A stretch of 64,000 nucleotides of DNA from Azonexus sp. (GTDB taxonomy: Bacteria; Pseudomonadota; Gammaproteobacteria; Burkholderiales; Rhodocyclaceae), in the NCBI GenBank assembly GCA_030696345.1, contig JAUYSK010000019.1, forward strand, positions 124,001 through 188,000, read 5' to 3'. Under the pieces are notes generated by a model that was given only the letters and a program-made list of their open reading frames with translations, ran no database searches and was not told the DNA's origin. Position 1 is the first letter of the stretch; every line of letters begins with the position of its first letter. The translations under genes and the position numbers were made by a program. Shown piece by piece: positions 19,634-28,788 of this stretch.

Positions 19634-19864
19634 ATGTACATTATCGCCATCGGCTGGCTCTACGTGACAGTGCTCGTTGCTGCCAACGAACCCAGCATTA
19701 TCGCCGGGATCATCTCTTTTTCCTTCTATGGGTTGTTGCCCTGCGGCCTGCTGCTCTGGATGAGCGGAACCAAGGTTCGTCGCCAGCGCCGTGCACACCA
19801 GGAGCTACTCGCCAACCAGCGCCTGAACGACAGCAATCGAAGCGATCCCGAGGCTGATCAGTAG
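19634..19864 (+). CDS. Small membrane protein, 76 aa
   Basis: ORF with hydrophobic N-terminal half; divergent from phaC; 3' end overlaps the convergent ZIP gene. Confidence 0.55.
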   Translation: MYIIAIGWLYVTVLVAANEPSIIAGIISFSFYGLLPCGLLLWMSGTKVRRQRRAHQELLANQRLNDSNRSDPEADQ

Positions 19865-20572
19865 CACCTGCTGAATTGTCGCTTTCAGATCCGTTCGCTT
19901 GTGCAGGCCCGGAATAAGGTCTGCCACGGCAACATAGATCATGCTGGCGGCGGCCAGCCCAAGCAATGTCGGAATCCATTCCTCCATGCCGGAAAGCGCG
20001 AAATAAGCCAGCAATGCTCCCACCAGGGTAGCAAGACTGGACAGCAAGTTGAACGCTAAAGCCTTCATCCGGCTGTAGCCGGAATGCAGCAGGATCAGAT
20101 AGTCGCCCACCTCCTGTGGAATTTCATGGGCAATGATGGCCAGTGCCGTGACGATGCCGAGTTCGGTGCTCTGCAGGAAAGCAGCGGCAATCAGGATGCC
20201 GTCAACAAAATTATGGAAGGTGTCGCCGACCAGAATGAGCAGACCTGAGCGTCCGTGGTCATGTGCCGGCGCTTGGGCGTCGTGCGCTTCGCAATGGTCG
20301 TGATGACAATGCCGCCACAAAACCAGCTTTTCCAGCACGAAGAACACCATAATACCGAACAGCACTGTCGCTGCCATACGACGCGTATCACCGTGTTCAA
20401 AGGCATGCGGCAGGATTTCCAGAAAGGCTGCACCAAGCAACGCACCGATAGCATAGGAAATCAGTACGTTGATGCGCTGCGCCCCCATTGCAGCCCCCAG
20501 CGCAGCCGCTGCGGCCACGCTGAGAATGCCGCCGGCTAGAGAGACGGTAATGATCCAGGCAAGAGTACTCAA
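19805..20572 (-). CDS. ZIP family metal transporter
   Basis: 8-TM pattern; GDTFHNFVDGILIAAAF, IAHEIPQEVGDYLILLHSG motifs; His-rich loop HCHHDHCEAHDAQAPAHDHG. Confidence 0.92.
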   Translation of the reverse strand: MSTLAWIITVSLAGGILSVAAAAALGAAMGAQRINVLISYAIGALLGAAFLEILPHAFEHGDTRRMAATVLFGIMVFFVLEKLVLWRHCHHDHCEAHDAQAPAHDHGRSGLLILVGDTFHNFVDGILIAAAFLQSTELGIVTALAIIAHEIPQEVGDYLILLHSGYSRMKALAFNLLSSLATLVGALLAYFALSGMEEWIPTLLGLAAASMIYVAVADLIPGLHKRTDLKATIQQVLLISLGIASIAVVQALVGE

Positions 20573-20640
20573 AAGAATCAGCTAACTAAGAGAGGCGCGG
20601 ATTATACGCCCTGACCCCATTATCCTGCCGACCGGCGAAC

Positions 20641-23600
20641 TCAGTGAAGCCACTGCTCCAGATGCTCGGGCGACATCGGACGGGCAAAGTGGAACCCCTG
20701 AATATTGGTCACCCCTTCAGCTTTCAGAAAATCCACTTGGCCAAGCGTTTCTGCACCCTCGGCAACGACTTCCACGTTGAAACTCGCCCCCAGCGCGAGA
20801 ATGGTACGGACAATGGCCACATCGGCACCGTTCCCGGGAATACCATCGACAAAGGATTTGTCGATCTTGAAACAGGTGATGGGGAACATCTTGAGATGCG
20901 ACAACGACGAGTAGCCGGTACCAAAATCATCAACCGCCAAGGTCACTCCCAAGGCCCGTAATTCAGCAGTGATTTTGCGTGCCAGTTCACCAGACTCGAG
21001 GGCGCCTTCCGTAATTTCAAGCTCCAGTTGATTGGGCCTGATCTGCCATTTCCTGATCGCATGATCGACTTCGACGACGAAAGAGTCCTTGAGTTGTGAC
21101 GGGGCCACATTGATTGAGACCTTGGGTACCGGCACAGAATGATCGCTCCATTCCTTCATTTGCCGACAAGCTTCGTTGAGCACCCACTGACCGAGCTCGC
21201 CGATCAAGCCCATCTCCTCGATCATCGGAATGAACGCTACTGGCGGCAAGACGCCTCGCACCGGGTGACGCCAGCGCGACAAGGCTTCTACGCCCTTGAT
21301 GACACCACTCCTTGGGTCTACTTGCGGCTGATAAACCAGAAAAAACTGTTGCTCCTGCAGCGCATGGCGAAGTTCACTGCTCATTTGCAGTTTGGCCCCC
21401 AGATCCTGTGCCATTTCCTTCGAGTAAAACTCGAAACAATTGCGGCCACGCTGCTTTGCACCGTACATCGCGGTGTCGGCTGCCTTGATCAATTCGGCCG
21501 AATGCCGTCCGTCGTTGGGATACATGGCTATGCCGATGCTCGCCGTCGGGATCAGTTCATGTCCTGCCAGATGAATCGGCTCGGCAAGTTGCAGCAACAT
21601 TCGGCTCAGCGCTTCGCCGATGGCATGCAAATCATCGATTCCCTCCATGACCAGCACGAATTCATCGCCGCCCCAACGGGCCAACAGATCCTGCTTTCTG
21701 GTGGCTACCAGAAGACGTTCGGAGACAGCTTTGAGGTACTTGTCACCCACGGCGTGGCCAAGCGTATCGTTGATGATCTTGAATCGATCGAGATCGATAA
21801 ACACCACCGCAGCCCCGCAGTTGTGGCGCTTGCAACGCTGGATGGTCTGCGCCAGGCTCTCGGTAAAATTCATCCGGTTGGGCAGGTTGGTCAAGGTATC
21901 GTGATTGGCCATGTGAAAAAGCCGCTCCTCGGCCTGTTTGGCCTTGGAAATATCCGAAAACACCGCCACATAGTTCTGCAACTTGCCGGCATTATCAAGA
22001 ATGGCTGAAATGCTGCCCCATTGAGGATAAATCTCGCCATTTTTGCGACGATTCCAGACTTCCCCGACCCAGCGTCGTTTTTCAGTAAGCACCCGCCACA
22101 GATCGTCGTAAAAATGCGGTGTATGCACGCCGGATTTCAGCAGCCTTGGACTTTGCCCCAGCGCCTCCTCGACGCCATAGCCGGTAATTTCCGTAAAAGC
22201 ACGGTTCACCGAGGTTATCCGGCCAGCAGCATCGGTCACCATGACCGCTTCAGCCGCTTCATCAAGAATCACTTCCGTTGCTGCACTGTGATCTCCGGCC
22301 GCTTTTGATGCCGACTCACCAAAAACAACGACACAACCTGAAATACGTTCATTCTCAAGTAGTGGCGTACAAACATACTGCGCCTTCAGCGGTGCACGGC
22401 TCTCGCTGGATCCCAGGGTCTGAATTCCCTGACGTGTTTCCCCATCCTGCAAGGTGGCAATGAACGGACAGGCCACATGGGCAGAGTGATCGCCCTTCCC
22501 CGCCTGAGACCAGCAGAAAACTTCGCAGCAATATTCTCCTACAAGATCATCTTCGTCACGCCCAAGGAGCTTTGCAGCCACCTCGTTGGCATAGACAACG
22601 TAGCCCTGCTTGTTCAGGCTGACCAAGCCTTCGCCGGCAGCTTCAAGAATCTGGGTATGGCGCCGATGAACATCTTCAATCGCCAGTTGATAGTTGTAGC
22701 GCTGGGTCACATCCCGGGCATTGAGCAGGATTTCGCTTTCGCCATGGGCGCCGAGGATATGTTTCAGCGTTGCCTCGACCCAAAGATCCAACCCATCCAG
22801 CCGCTTGCCGCGCATTACCCTGGTAGTCATCGCCCCCAGCGGTTTTAACAAAAAGATCAACGCATCCATGCTTTCGGCCGACTCTTGAACGACATCGGCC
22901 AGATTCAACCCGACCAACTGCTCGCTCTCGCGTCCGAACAACTCACGACAGGCTGGTGAAGCAAATCGGAAACTGCCGTTCATCTCCAGTCGGGCAATCA
23001 TGTCCGTAGAGTTCTCGGCCAGCAGGCGATAGCTCTCTTCGCTGCTCTTCAATGCTTTTTGCGCCAGCACCTCGATCAATGCCATGGACAGGGAATTAGC
23101 GGCATCGATCTCGGCCTGTGACCAGGGCAGCGATTTGTCCTGATAAGTCTGTATCCATGTTTCAAAGGAGGTGCGAGGCGAAATATAAACACCCGACGCG
23201 TCACGAACCATGGATTTTTGCGGATTGCCAGCCCAGCGCAAAGTCCGCAAAATTCCCTGGCGAAACCACATGACGAAATTGTTCATCTGGTGATCAAGCG
23301 GCGCAACCAGAAGACCGCTGACCCCGTCCGTAGAATGAACATCACTGCCCGCCTCAAGGAACAATCGCGCCAGATCGTCCGTCGAGAAAACTGGCGCGGC
23401 AGGCCTCTCTCTCAGCACATCCAGGAGTCGGTCCATGACGGGTTCTGAAGGCACCTCTCCCAACAAGTGGCGTGTTCCATCAATCACCAACACTGCGCCG
23501 GCTGAGCGTACCAGGCCCAATAGCTTGTCCTTGAGGAGGGCGATTACCGAATCAAGGTCATGTGACGAACGGATCAATTCCGTCAAGTCGTACAACACAT

Positions 23601-24621
23601 CGCGGATGCTGCGATTCAGCGACTCCCGCTCCATGTTGTCCATGTTGATCAGCTTCAGCGACACCACCCGGCCGATGAACTCGTCCATTTCACGTGATCT
23701 CAGACCGACGTATTTCGGCGTCATGTGATGACAGGCAATCAAGCCCCACAGACGGTCGTTCTGAACCAGGGAAATGCTCAAGCTCGCGCAAACCCCCATA
23801 TTTCGCAGGTACTCGACATGGACTGGCGACATGCTGCGCAACCATGAGTGGCTGAGATCAATGGACCCAACGGGCTGCGTGCTGCCAGCCGAAACCAGAG
23901 GAACGGGCTCGGCATTGACGTCAGCGATCACTCGTACCAAATTCCTGGTGTAAAGCTCTCGCGCCTGCGGCGGGATGTCGGAGGCGGGGAAGCGGTTACC
24001 CAGGTACGAATCGGCTTCTTCGGCCTTGCACTCGGCAATGACTTCGCCGTCCCAGTTGTTGTCGAAACGGTACATCATCACCCGGTCAAAGCCGGTCAAA
24101 ACGCGGACTTGCTCGACCGCCATCTGGGCATAGCGACCCAGATCGGCTTCAGAATCCAGTTTCCAGAGGGCATCGCGAATCGGGATGAACAATTTGTGGA
24201 ATACGTCGCCGCTCGGCGGCTGACGATGCTCCACTTCAATGACAAACAGGTCACCAGACACAAAGACCTGCGCATCGTGCTGAACAATTTTTCCGTTGTA
24301 CGGCAGAGAAACCGACCAAACCTTGGCCCCTTCCCAAGGCCCCAGGCTGATCATTGTCTCAACCCAGCCCAGTTGCGCATTGCCAATCAGGTCGCACAGA
24401 GGTTTGCCGATCACCTGATCGGCGGTACCCGGGAAAATACTCGACAAATTCTGACTGGCAGCACGAATCAGCAGCGTCTCGCAGTCCACCGCCAGCAACA
24501 CGCCGACAGGCTGAATTGTGCCGACCAGATGAATTGGCTCACTGGCACATATTTTCAGCGCCTCCTCAAGGGCTTGCTGCTGCCTGATCTCAGTTGGCAT
24601 GGCGGTCGAGGTAGTCATCAA
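20641..24621 (-). CDS. Bacteriophytochrome with PAS2-GAF-PHY-PASx3-GGDEF-EAL architecture
   Basis: ICASEPIHLVGTIQPVG; FPASDIPPQARELY; LWGLIACHH; SPRTSFETW (PHY PRxSF); RWGGDEFVLVME; GVEALSRWRHP; DDFGTGYSSL. Alternative start ATG 24600. Confidence 0.93.
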   Translation of the reverse strand: MMTTSTAMPTEIRQQQALEEALKICASEPIHLVGTIQPVGVLLAVDCETLLIRAASQNLSSIFPGTADQVIGKPLCDLIGNAQLGWVETMISLGPWEGAKVWSVSLPYNGKIVQHDAQVFVSGDLFVIEVEHRQPPSGDVFHKLFIPIRDALWKLDSEADLGRYAQMAVEQVRVLTGFDRVMMYRFDNNWDGEVIAECKAEEADSYLGNRFPASDIPPQARELYTRNLVRVIADVNAEPVPLVSAGSTQPVGSIDLSHSWLRSMSPVHVEYLRNMGVCASLSISLVQNDRLWGLIACHHMTPKYVGLRSREMDEFIGRVVSLKLINMDNMERESLNRSIRDVLYDLTELIRSSHDLDSVIALLKDKLLGLVRSAGAVLVIDGTRHLLGEVPSEPVMDRLLDVLRERPAAPVFSTDDLARLFLEAGSDVHSTDGVSGLLVAPLDHQMNNFVMWFRQGILRTLRWAGNPQKSMVRDASGVYISPRTSFETWIQTYQDKSLPWSQAEIDAANSLSMALIEVLAQKALKSSEESYRLLAENSTDMIARLEMNGSFRFASPACRELFGRESEQLVGLNLADVVQESAESMDALIFLLKPLGAMTTRVMRGKRLDGLDLWVEATLKHILGAHGESEILLNARDVTQRYNYQLAIEDVHRRHTQILEAAGEGLVSLNKQGYVVYANEVAAKLLGRDEDDLVGEYCCEVFCWSQAGKGDHSAHVACPFIATLQDGETRQGIQTLGSSESRAPLKAQYVCTPLLENERISGCVVVFGESASKAAGDHSAATEVILDEAAEAVMVTDAAGRITSVNRAFTEITGYGVEEALGQSPRLLKSGVHTPHFYDDLWRVLTEKRRWVGEVWNRRKNGEIYPQWGSISAILDNAGKLQNYVAVFSDISKAKQAEERLFHMANHDTLTNLPNRMNFTESLAQTIQRCKRHNCGAAVVFIDLDRFKIINDTLGHAVGDKYLKAVSERLLVATRKQDLLARWGGDEFVLVMEGIDDLHAIGEALSRMLLQLAEPIHLAGHELIPTASIGIAMYPNDGRHSAELIKAADTAMYGAKQRGRNCFEFYSKEMAQDLGAKLQMSSELRHALQEQQFFLVYQPQVDPRSGVIKGVEALSRWRHPVRGVLPPVAFIPMIEEMGLIGELGQWVLNEACRQMKEWSDHSVPVPKVSINVAPSQLKDSFVVEVDHAIRKWQIRPNQLELEITEGALESGELARKITAELRALGVTLAVDDFGTGYSSLSHLKMFPITCFKIDKSFVDGIPGNGADVAIVRTILALGASFNVEVVAEGAETLGQVDFLKAEGVTNIQGFHFARPMSPEHLEQWLH

Positions 24622-25255
24622 GAATGCTTTCCATCATTACGAAGGTCGATTTGGCGGTATTCGTCGCGTCATTTTTCATTTCATCATGCGTCAAAGTGTC
24701 ATCCATGAATTCCTGGAACTGACTCCAGAATTCCGGAATACGCCTGCCATAGCCGTAAAAGAAGCGCGCGCCCTTTTCCGGAGTCAGCCCCATATGTGTT
24801 TCCAGATGTTGGGAAATCACCTGCCCGCCGAGTGAGGACCCTTCAATGGTGTACAGCACGCCAACCAGTTGTCCAAGATTTAGCGAGCCCGGCAGGGCAA
24901 TTGGCGAATTCGGCCGATAGATCTCATCTTCCGGATTGATTTCGAAGTACGAAAGGTCGTCTTTGATCCATGGAAGCTTGCGTCTCGGCTCATACGAAAA
25001 AGCAACGCCCTGCTCGATTAGTGAGCGATCAATCGCCGCTTCGATGGCACCGTAAAAATGGAAATAAGCGGCCAATACTTGTTGGTACATTGATAAGGGA
25101 TAACCCGACTTGGTGATTCCGCGAAGCAAGCCATGCTGGTTGAGGCGAACGTGCTCTGCATGTGTGCCATCACGCAGCATGCGACGAACTTCAGAGATAG
25201 CTGTCGACCCTTCCGGTGCGGAATAGCCCTTGATCGATTTATCCATTGCTTTCAC
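24590..25255 (-). CDS. Biliverdin-forming heme oxygenase (BphO-like)
   Basis: RRMLRDGTHAEHVRLNQHGLL...LVGVLYTIEGSSLGGQVISQHLE; heme oxygenase fold motifs; GTG start; overlaps the phytochrome start. Confidence 0.82.
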   Translation of the reverse strand: MKAMDKSIKGYSAPEGSTAISEVRRMLRDGTHAEHVRLNQHGLLRGITKSGYPLSMYQQVLAAYFHFYGAIEAAIDRSLIEQGVAFSYEPRRKLPWIKDDLSYFEINPEDEIYRPNSPIALPGSLNLGQLVGVLYTIEGSSLGGQVISQHLETHMGLTPEKGARFFYGYGRRIPEFWSQFQEFMDDTLTHDEMKNDATNTAKSTFVMMESILDDYLDRHAN

Positions 25256-26160
25256 GCGGCCATTTCCTCAACGCGGCCATGCAGAGCTTTCGCCGCTTCA
25301 CGCAAATCAGAGAAGACACGAACCCCCTTGATGGCGCGCTTGATCGTCGCTGCCCCTGCCCCACCCGCCCAGATTTCAACTGCCTCGGGCAGTATCTGGC
25401 GCAATTGCTCAAGAAGCGGGCGAATACGGTGCTTGGGGTAGGCAAAGCTGAAAGACATGGCAACGATATCGGCACTGCATCCCCGGGCGGCCAGGTTCAG
25501 ATCTCCCAGCGGAATTTGCGGCCCGATACTGATGCAATGTGCGCCATGATCGGCAAGAACGGCCTGCGCCATCAACAGGCCCAGGACATGAAACTCCTCG
25601 CTGGGCGTTGCGAAAATGATGCGCGGAAAACCTGCTTTGGGCTGCACTGAGCCAATTTCCCGGAACAGGTGCTGGACCAGCGCGGAGGTACACAAATGTT
25701 CCTGGTAAACCGCAATTTCGCCTTTTGCCCAGGCTTTGCCAAGATCAACAGCGAGCGGCGCAACGGTCAGTTCCACGAAATCTGTCAGACTTTGCCGGCT
25801 TCTTTCACGTTCCAGAAACCGATCCAGACCTTGCAGGTCATGCTGCTTCAGATAATCAAGCGCTTCCATTGTCGAGGCCGACGGCAAGGCACTCTCAGCG
25901 TTGCAGGCGAGCGTTGGAATCAGTTGTTCCAGTTGTTCGTGGGACTTCCCGACAATGTGACCAGGGCGAAAACCGCCGTCCAGAAGCCGCTTGATCAGGC
26001 GCAACTGGGCAACCTGCTCCCGTGCATAGCCTTGCTCGCTACCGCTTTCCTTGAACGGAACCGGAAAGCCGTAACGTGAACGCCACTTGCGTAGAAGGTC
26101 TTTGCCAAGGCCGGTTTCACGTTCCAGATCAGTCGCACGAACTATATTCAAAATACTCAT
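25252..26160 (-). CDS. MerR-family regulator with cobalamin-binding domain (CarH/LitR-like)
   Basis: MSILNIVRATDLERETGLGKDLLRKWRSRYGFPVP (MerR HTH); WAKGEIAVYQEH (Wx9EH); SEEFHVLGLLMAQAVLADHG (ExHxxG). Confidence 0.88.
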   Translation of the reverse strand: MSILNIVRATDLERETGLGKDLLRKWRSRYGFPVPFKESGSEQGYAREQVAQLRLIKRLLDGGFRPGHIVGKSHEQLEQLIPTLACNAESALPSASTMEALDYLKQHDLQGLDRFLERERSRQSLTDFVELTVAPLAVDLGKAWAKGEIAVYQEHLCTSALVQHLFREIGSVQPKAGFPRIIFATPSEEFHVLGLLMAQAVLADHGAHCISIGPQIPLGDLNLAARGCSADIVAMSFSFAYPKHRIRPLLEQLRQILPEAVEIWAGGAGAATIKRAIKGVRVFSDLREAAKALHGRVEEMAA

Positions 26161-26185
26161 GGCCGTAGATGATACGTGAACAAAG

Positions 26186-26216
26186 AAATGTCCGTGACAC
26201 TCCGCCACGGACATTT
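26186..26216 (-). terminator. Hairpin terminator after pgeF
   Basis: AAATGTCCGTG-N9-CACGGACATTT 11-bp perfect stem; minus strand followed by CTTTGTT. Confidence 0.75.
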
Positions 26217-26265
26217 ATTTATTTTCAGGGCACGGTGTTGGTTTTTAACCCACCTGCTTGCCAGG

Positions 26266-27012
26266 TCAGGATTGGTGGAGGACCTGACTTTCAAACCAGA
26301 TCAAGGTCGCCATCCGCCCGGTCACACCATCACGCCGATAGGAAAAGAAACTCTCTTCTTCGCTGAAAGTGCAGCGATCACCGCCGGAAATATTCACAAT
26401 GCCAATACTTTCCAGTCGCTGGCGGGCAAGCAGATAAAGGTCAGCCAGCCATTTACCGCTTGCGCCAGCGATAAAAGCCGATGCAGCCAGCGGATCACGG
26501 GAAAGAAAAGCCGCCCGGACCTCGTCGCCGACCTCAAAAAATTGTGGCCCAATAGCCGGACCAAGCCAGGCGAGGATCTCACCGGGATTGGTAGCCATGG
26601 CCTTGACGGTGGCCTCCAGCACGCCAGCCTCCAGGCCCCGCCAGCCAGCATGGGCGGCCGCGACGACACTGCCTGCCCGATTGCAGAAGAGGACCGGCAG
26701 ACAGTCGGCAGTCATCACGGTACAAACCACCCCAGCCGTGCGGGAATAGGCTGCGTCGGCACTGATGGAAAATGGGCTTTTTGCAGCGTCGACCGCAGCA
26801 ATGCCATGTACCTGATTCAACCAGAGCGGTTCCGCCGGCAACAGCTGACGCAGCGCCGCGCGATTGGCCACGACGTTCTCCGACGCATCGCCGACATGAT
26901 CACCCAGATTGAAACTATCCCACGGGGCTGGACTACAACCGCCGGAGCGTAGCGTCTGCAACGCCCGAACATTGACCGGCGCCGGCCAGTCGGGGATCAG
27001 CAGATCAGCCAC
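26266..27012 (-). CDS. pgeF: Peptidoglycan editing factor PgeF (laccase-domain/YfiH family)
   Basis: VVCTVMTADCLPVLFCNRAGSVVAAAHAGWRGLEAGVLEATV. Confidence 0.93.
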   Translation of the reverse strand: MADLLIPDWPAPVNVRALQTLRSGGCSPAPWDSFNLGDHVGDASENVVANRAALRQLLPAEPLWLNQVHGIAAVDAAKSPFSISADAAYSRTAGVVCTVMTADCLPVLFCNRAGSVVAAAHAGWRGLEAGVLEATVKAMATNPGEILAWLGPAIGPQFFEVGDEVRAAFLSRDPLAASAFIAGASGKWLADLYLLARQRLESIGIVNISGGDRCTFSEEESFFSYRRDGVTGRMATLIWFESQVLHQS

Positions 27013-27949
27013 CGCGCAAGCTGTCGAGCAGGTTGCGCATGTCTTCCGGCATTGGAACTTCCCATTGCATCTTCAAACCGGTCAAGGGATGCACCAGGCC
27101 AAGCCGGGTAGCATGCAAAGCCTGACGGGGGAACGCCGGCAATTTCGGATTGGCCTTGCCGTAGACCTGATCGCCCACCAGAGGATGGTTGATTGAGGCC
27201 AGATGCACGCGTATCTGATGCGTCCGCCCGGTTTCCAGCGAACATTCGATATAGGTGCAATAGGCAAACTTTTCCATGATCCTGAACCAGGTCATCGCCG
27301 GCTTGCCGCCGCGGCTTTCCGGCACGACCGCCATCTTGACCCGCTGTACCGGATGCCGGCCAATCGGCGAATCGACCCCACCGCCGGTCATCATCGCCCC
27401 GGCCGCAATCGCCAGATAGACCCGGCGAACGGTACGAGCCTGTAACTGACGAACGAGATCGGTCTGCGCCTCCAGCGTCTTGGCGACCACCAGCAAACCA
27501 CTGGTTTCCTTGTCCAGCCGATGCACGATACCTGCCCGCGGCACGGCAGAGATGCCCGGCACATGGTGTAGCAACGCATTCATCAGCGTCCCGCTCCAGT
27601 TGCCGCTGCCGGGATGCACGACCAGTCCGGCCGGCTTGTTGATGACGAGCAGCGTTTCATCCTCGAAGACAACGTTGAGCGGGATGTCTTCCGGCTGCTC
27701 AGGCAGGGTTCGGGCATCATGCAATTCGGTGACAAGCAGGCGTTCACCGCCCAGCATCTTGCGTTTGGGCTCGTTCTCGACCTTGCCTTCAACCAGCACA
27801 CAACCTTCACGCACCCAGGTTTGCAGGCGATTGCGGGAATGTTGGGGCAGCGCCTCGGCCAGGATCTGATCGAGGCGGCGGCCATAGGAGGCATCTGGAA
27901 CCGTCAATTTAAGCGGTTCAGTTCGGCTATAATCGCCGGAGTTTTCCAT
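27005..27949 (-). CDS. rluD: 23S rRNA pseudouridine synthase RluD
   Basis: S4 domain, then INKPAGLVVHPGSGNWSGTLMNALL...GIVHRLDKETSGLLVVAKT. Confidence 0.93.
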   Translation of the reverse strand: MENSGDYSRTEPLKLTVPDASYGRRLDQILAEALPQHSRNRLQTWVREGCVLVEGKVENEPKRKMLGGERLLVTELHDARTLPEQPEDIPLNVVFEDETLLVINKPAGLVVHPGSGNWSGTLMNALLHHVPGISAVPRAGIVHRLDKETSGLLVVAKTLEAQTDLVRQLQARTVRRVYLAIAAGAMMTGGGVDSPIGRHPVQRVKMAVVPESRGGKPAMTWFRIMEKFAYCTYIECSLETGRTHQIRVHLASINHPLVGDQVYGKANPKLPAFPRQALHATRLGLVHPLTGLKMQWEVPMPEDMRNLLDSLRGG

Positions 27950-27959
27950 AGGATCTTTC

Positions 27960-28787
27960 ATGATGCGAAGTTTAGCCGCATTCCGGCCTTTCCCTGCCTT
28001 CTTCAGTCTGTTGACCGCGCTTTTCCTTGCCCTGGCAGTAACCGGATGTAGTTCTTTTGGCAACACCCCTGATGAAACCGTCGGCTGGTCTGCCGCCAAG
28101 CTGTACTCGGAAGCCAAGGACGCGCAAGCCGACGGCACTTACGACAAGGCGGCCAAGTATCTGGAAAAGCTCGAATCCCGTTTCCCGTATGGCCGCTTTG
28201 CTCAGCAGGCCCAGTTGGAGCTGGGATATGTCTACTGGAAAGCCAACGAAGCCGGTTCAGCGCTGGCGGCCTGTGACCGCTTCATCAAACTCCACCCGAA
28301 TCATCCGGCGGTCGACTACGTCTATTACCTGAAAGGCCTGATCAACTTCAATGAAGATCTGGGACTGATCGGACTGATCAGTTCGCAGGATCCTACCGAG
28401 CGCGACCCCAAGGCCGCCCGCGAGTCATTTGATGCCTTCAAGGAACTGGTTACCCGCTACCCGAAAAGCAAGTACACCCCGGATGCCATCCTGCGCATGG
28501 ATTATCTGGTCAATGCGCTGGCTTCGATGGAAGTCCACGTTGCGCGTTATTACACCAAGCGTGGCGCCTATATCGCTGCCGCCAATCGCGCTCAGTTCGC
28601 CGTCAAGACCTACCCGCGCGCACCGGCCATTGAGGAAGCAATGTTCATTCTGGTCACCGCATACGACAAGTTGGGCTTGAACGATCTGCGCGATGATTCC
28701 GAACGCATCATGCGCCAGAACTTCCCGAACAGCCGCTATTACAAGGACGGCCTGGATCGCAAAGTGGCCTGGTGGAAGCTCTGGTAA
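27960..28787 (+). CDS. bamD: Outer membrane assembly lipoprotein BamD
   Basis: Lipobox LAVTGCSS; YLEKLESRFPYGRFAQQAQLELGYVYWKANE TPR-like. Confidence 0.94.
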   Translation: MMRSLAAFRPFPAFFSLLTALFLALAVTGCSSFGNTPDETVGWSAAKLYSEAKDAQADGTYDKAAKYLEKLESRFPYGRFAQQAQLELGYVYWKANEAGSALAACDRFIKLHPNHPAVDYVYYLKGLINFNEDLGLIGLISSQDPTERDPKAARESFDAFKELVTRYPKSKYTPDAILRMDYLVNALASMEVHVARYYTKRGAYIAAANRAQFAVKTYPRAPAIEEAMFILVTAYDKLGLNDLRDDSERIMRQNFPNSRYYKDGLDRKVAWWKLW

Positions 28788-28788
28788 A

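Noticed and set aside
23848-24708. 286-aa plus-strand ORF antisense to the bacteriophytochrome
   Set aside because: Overlaps conserved GAF/PAS coding sequence on the other strand; no domain seen
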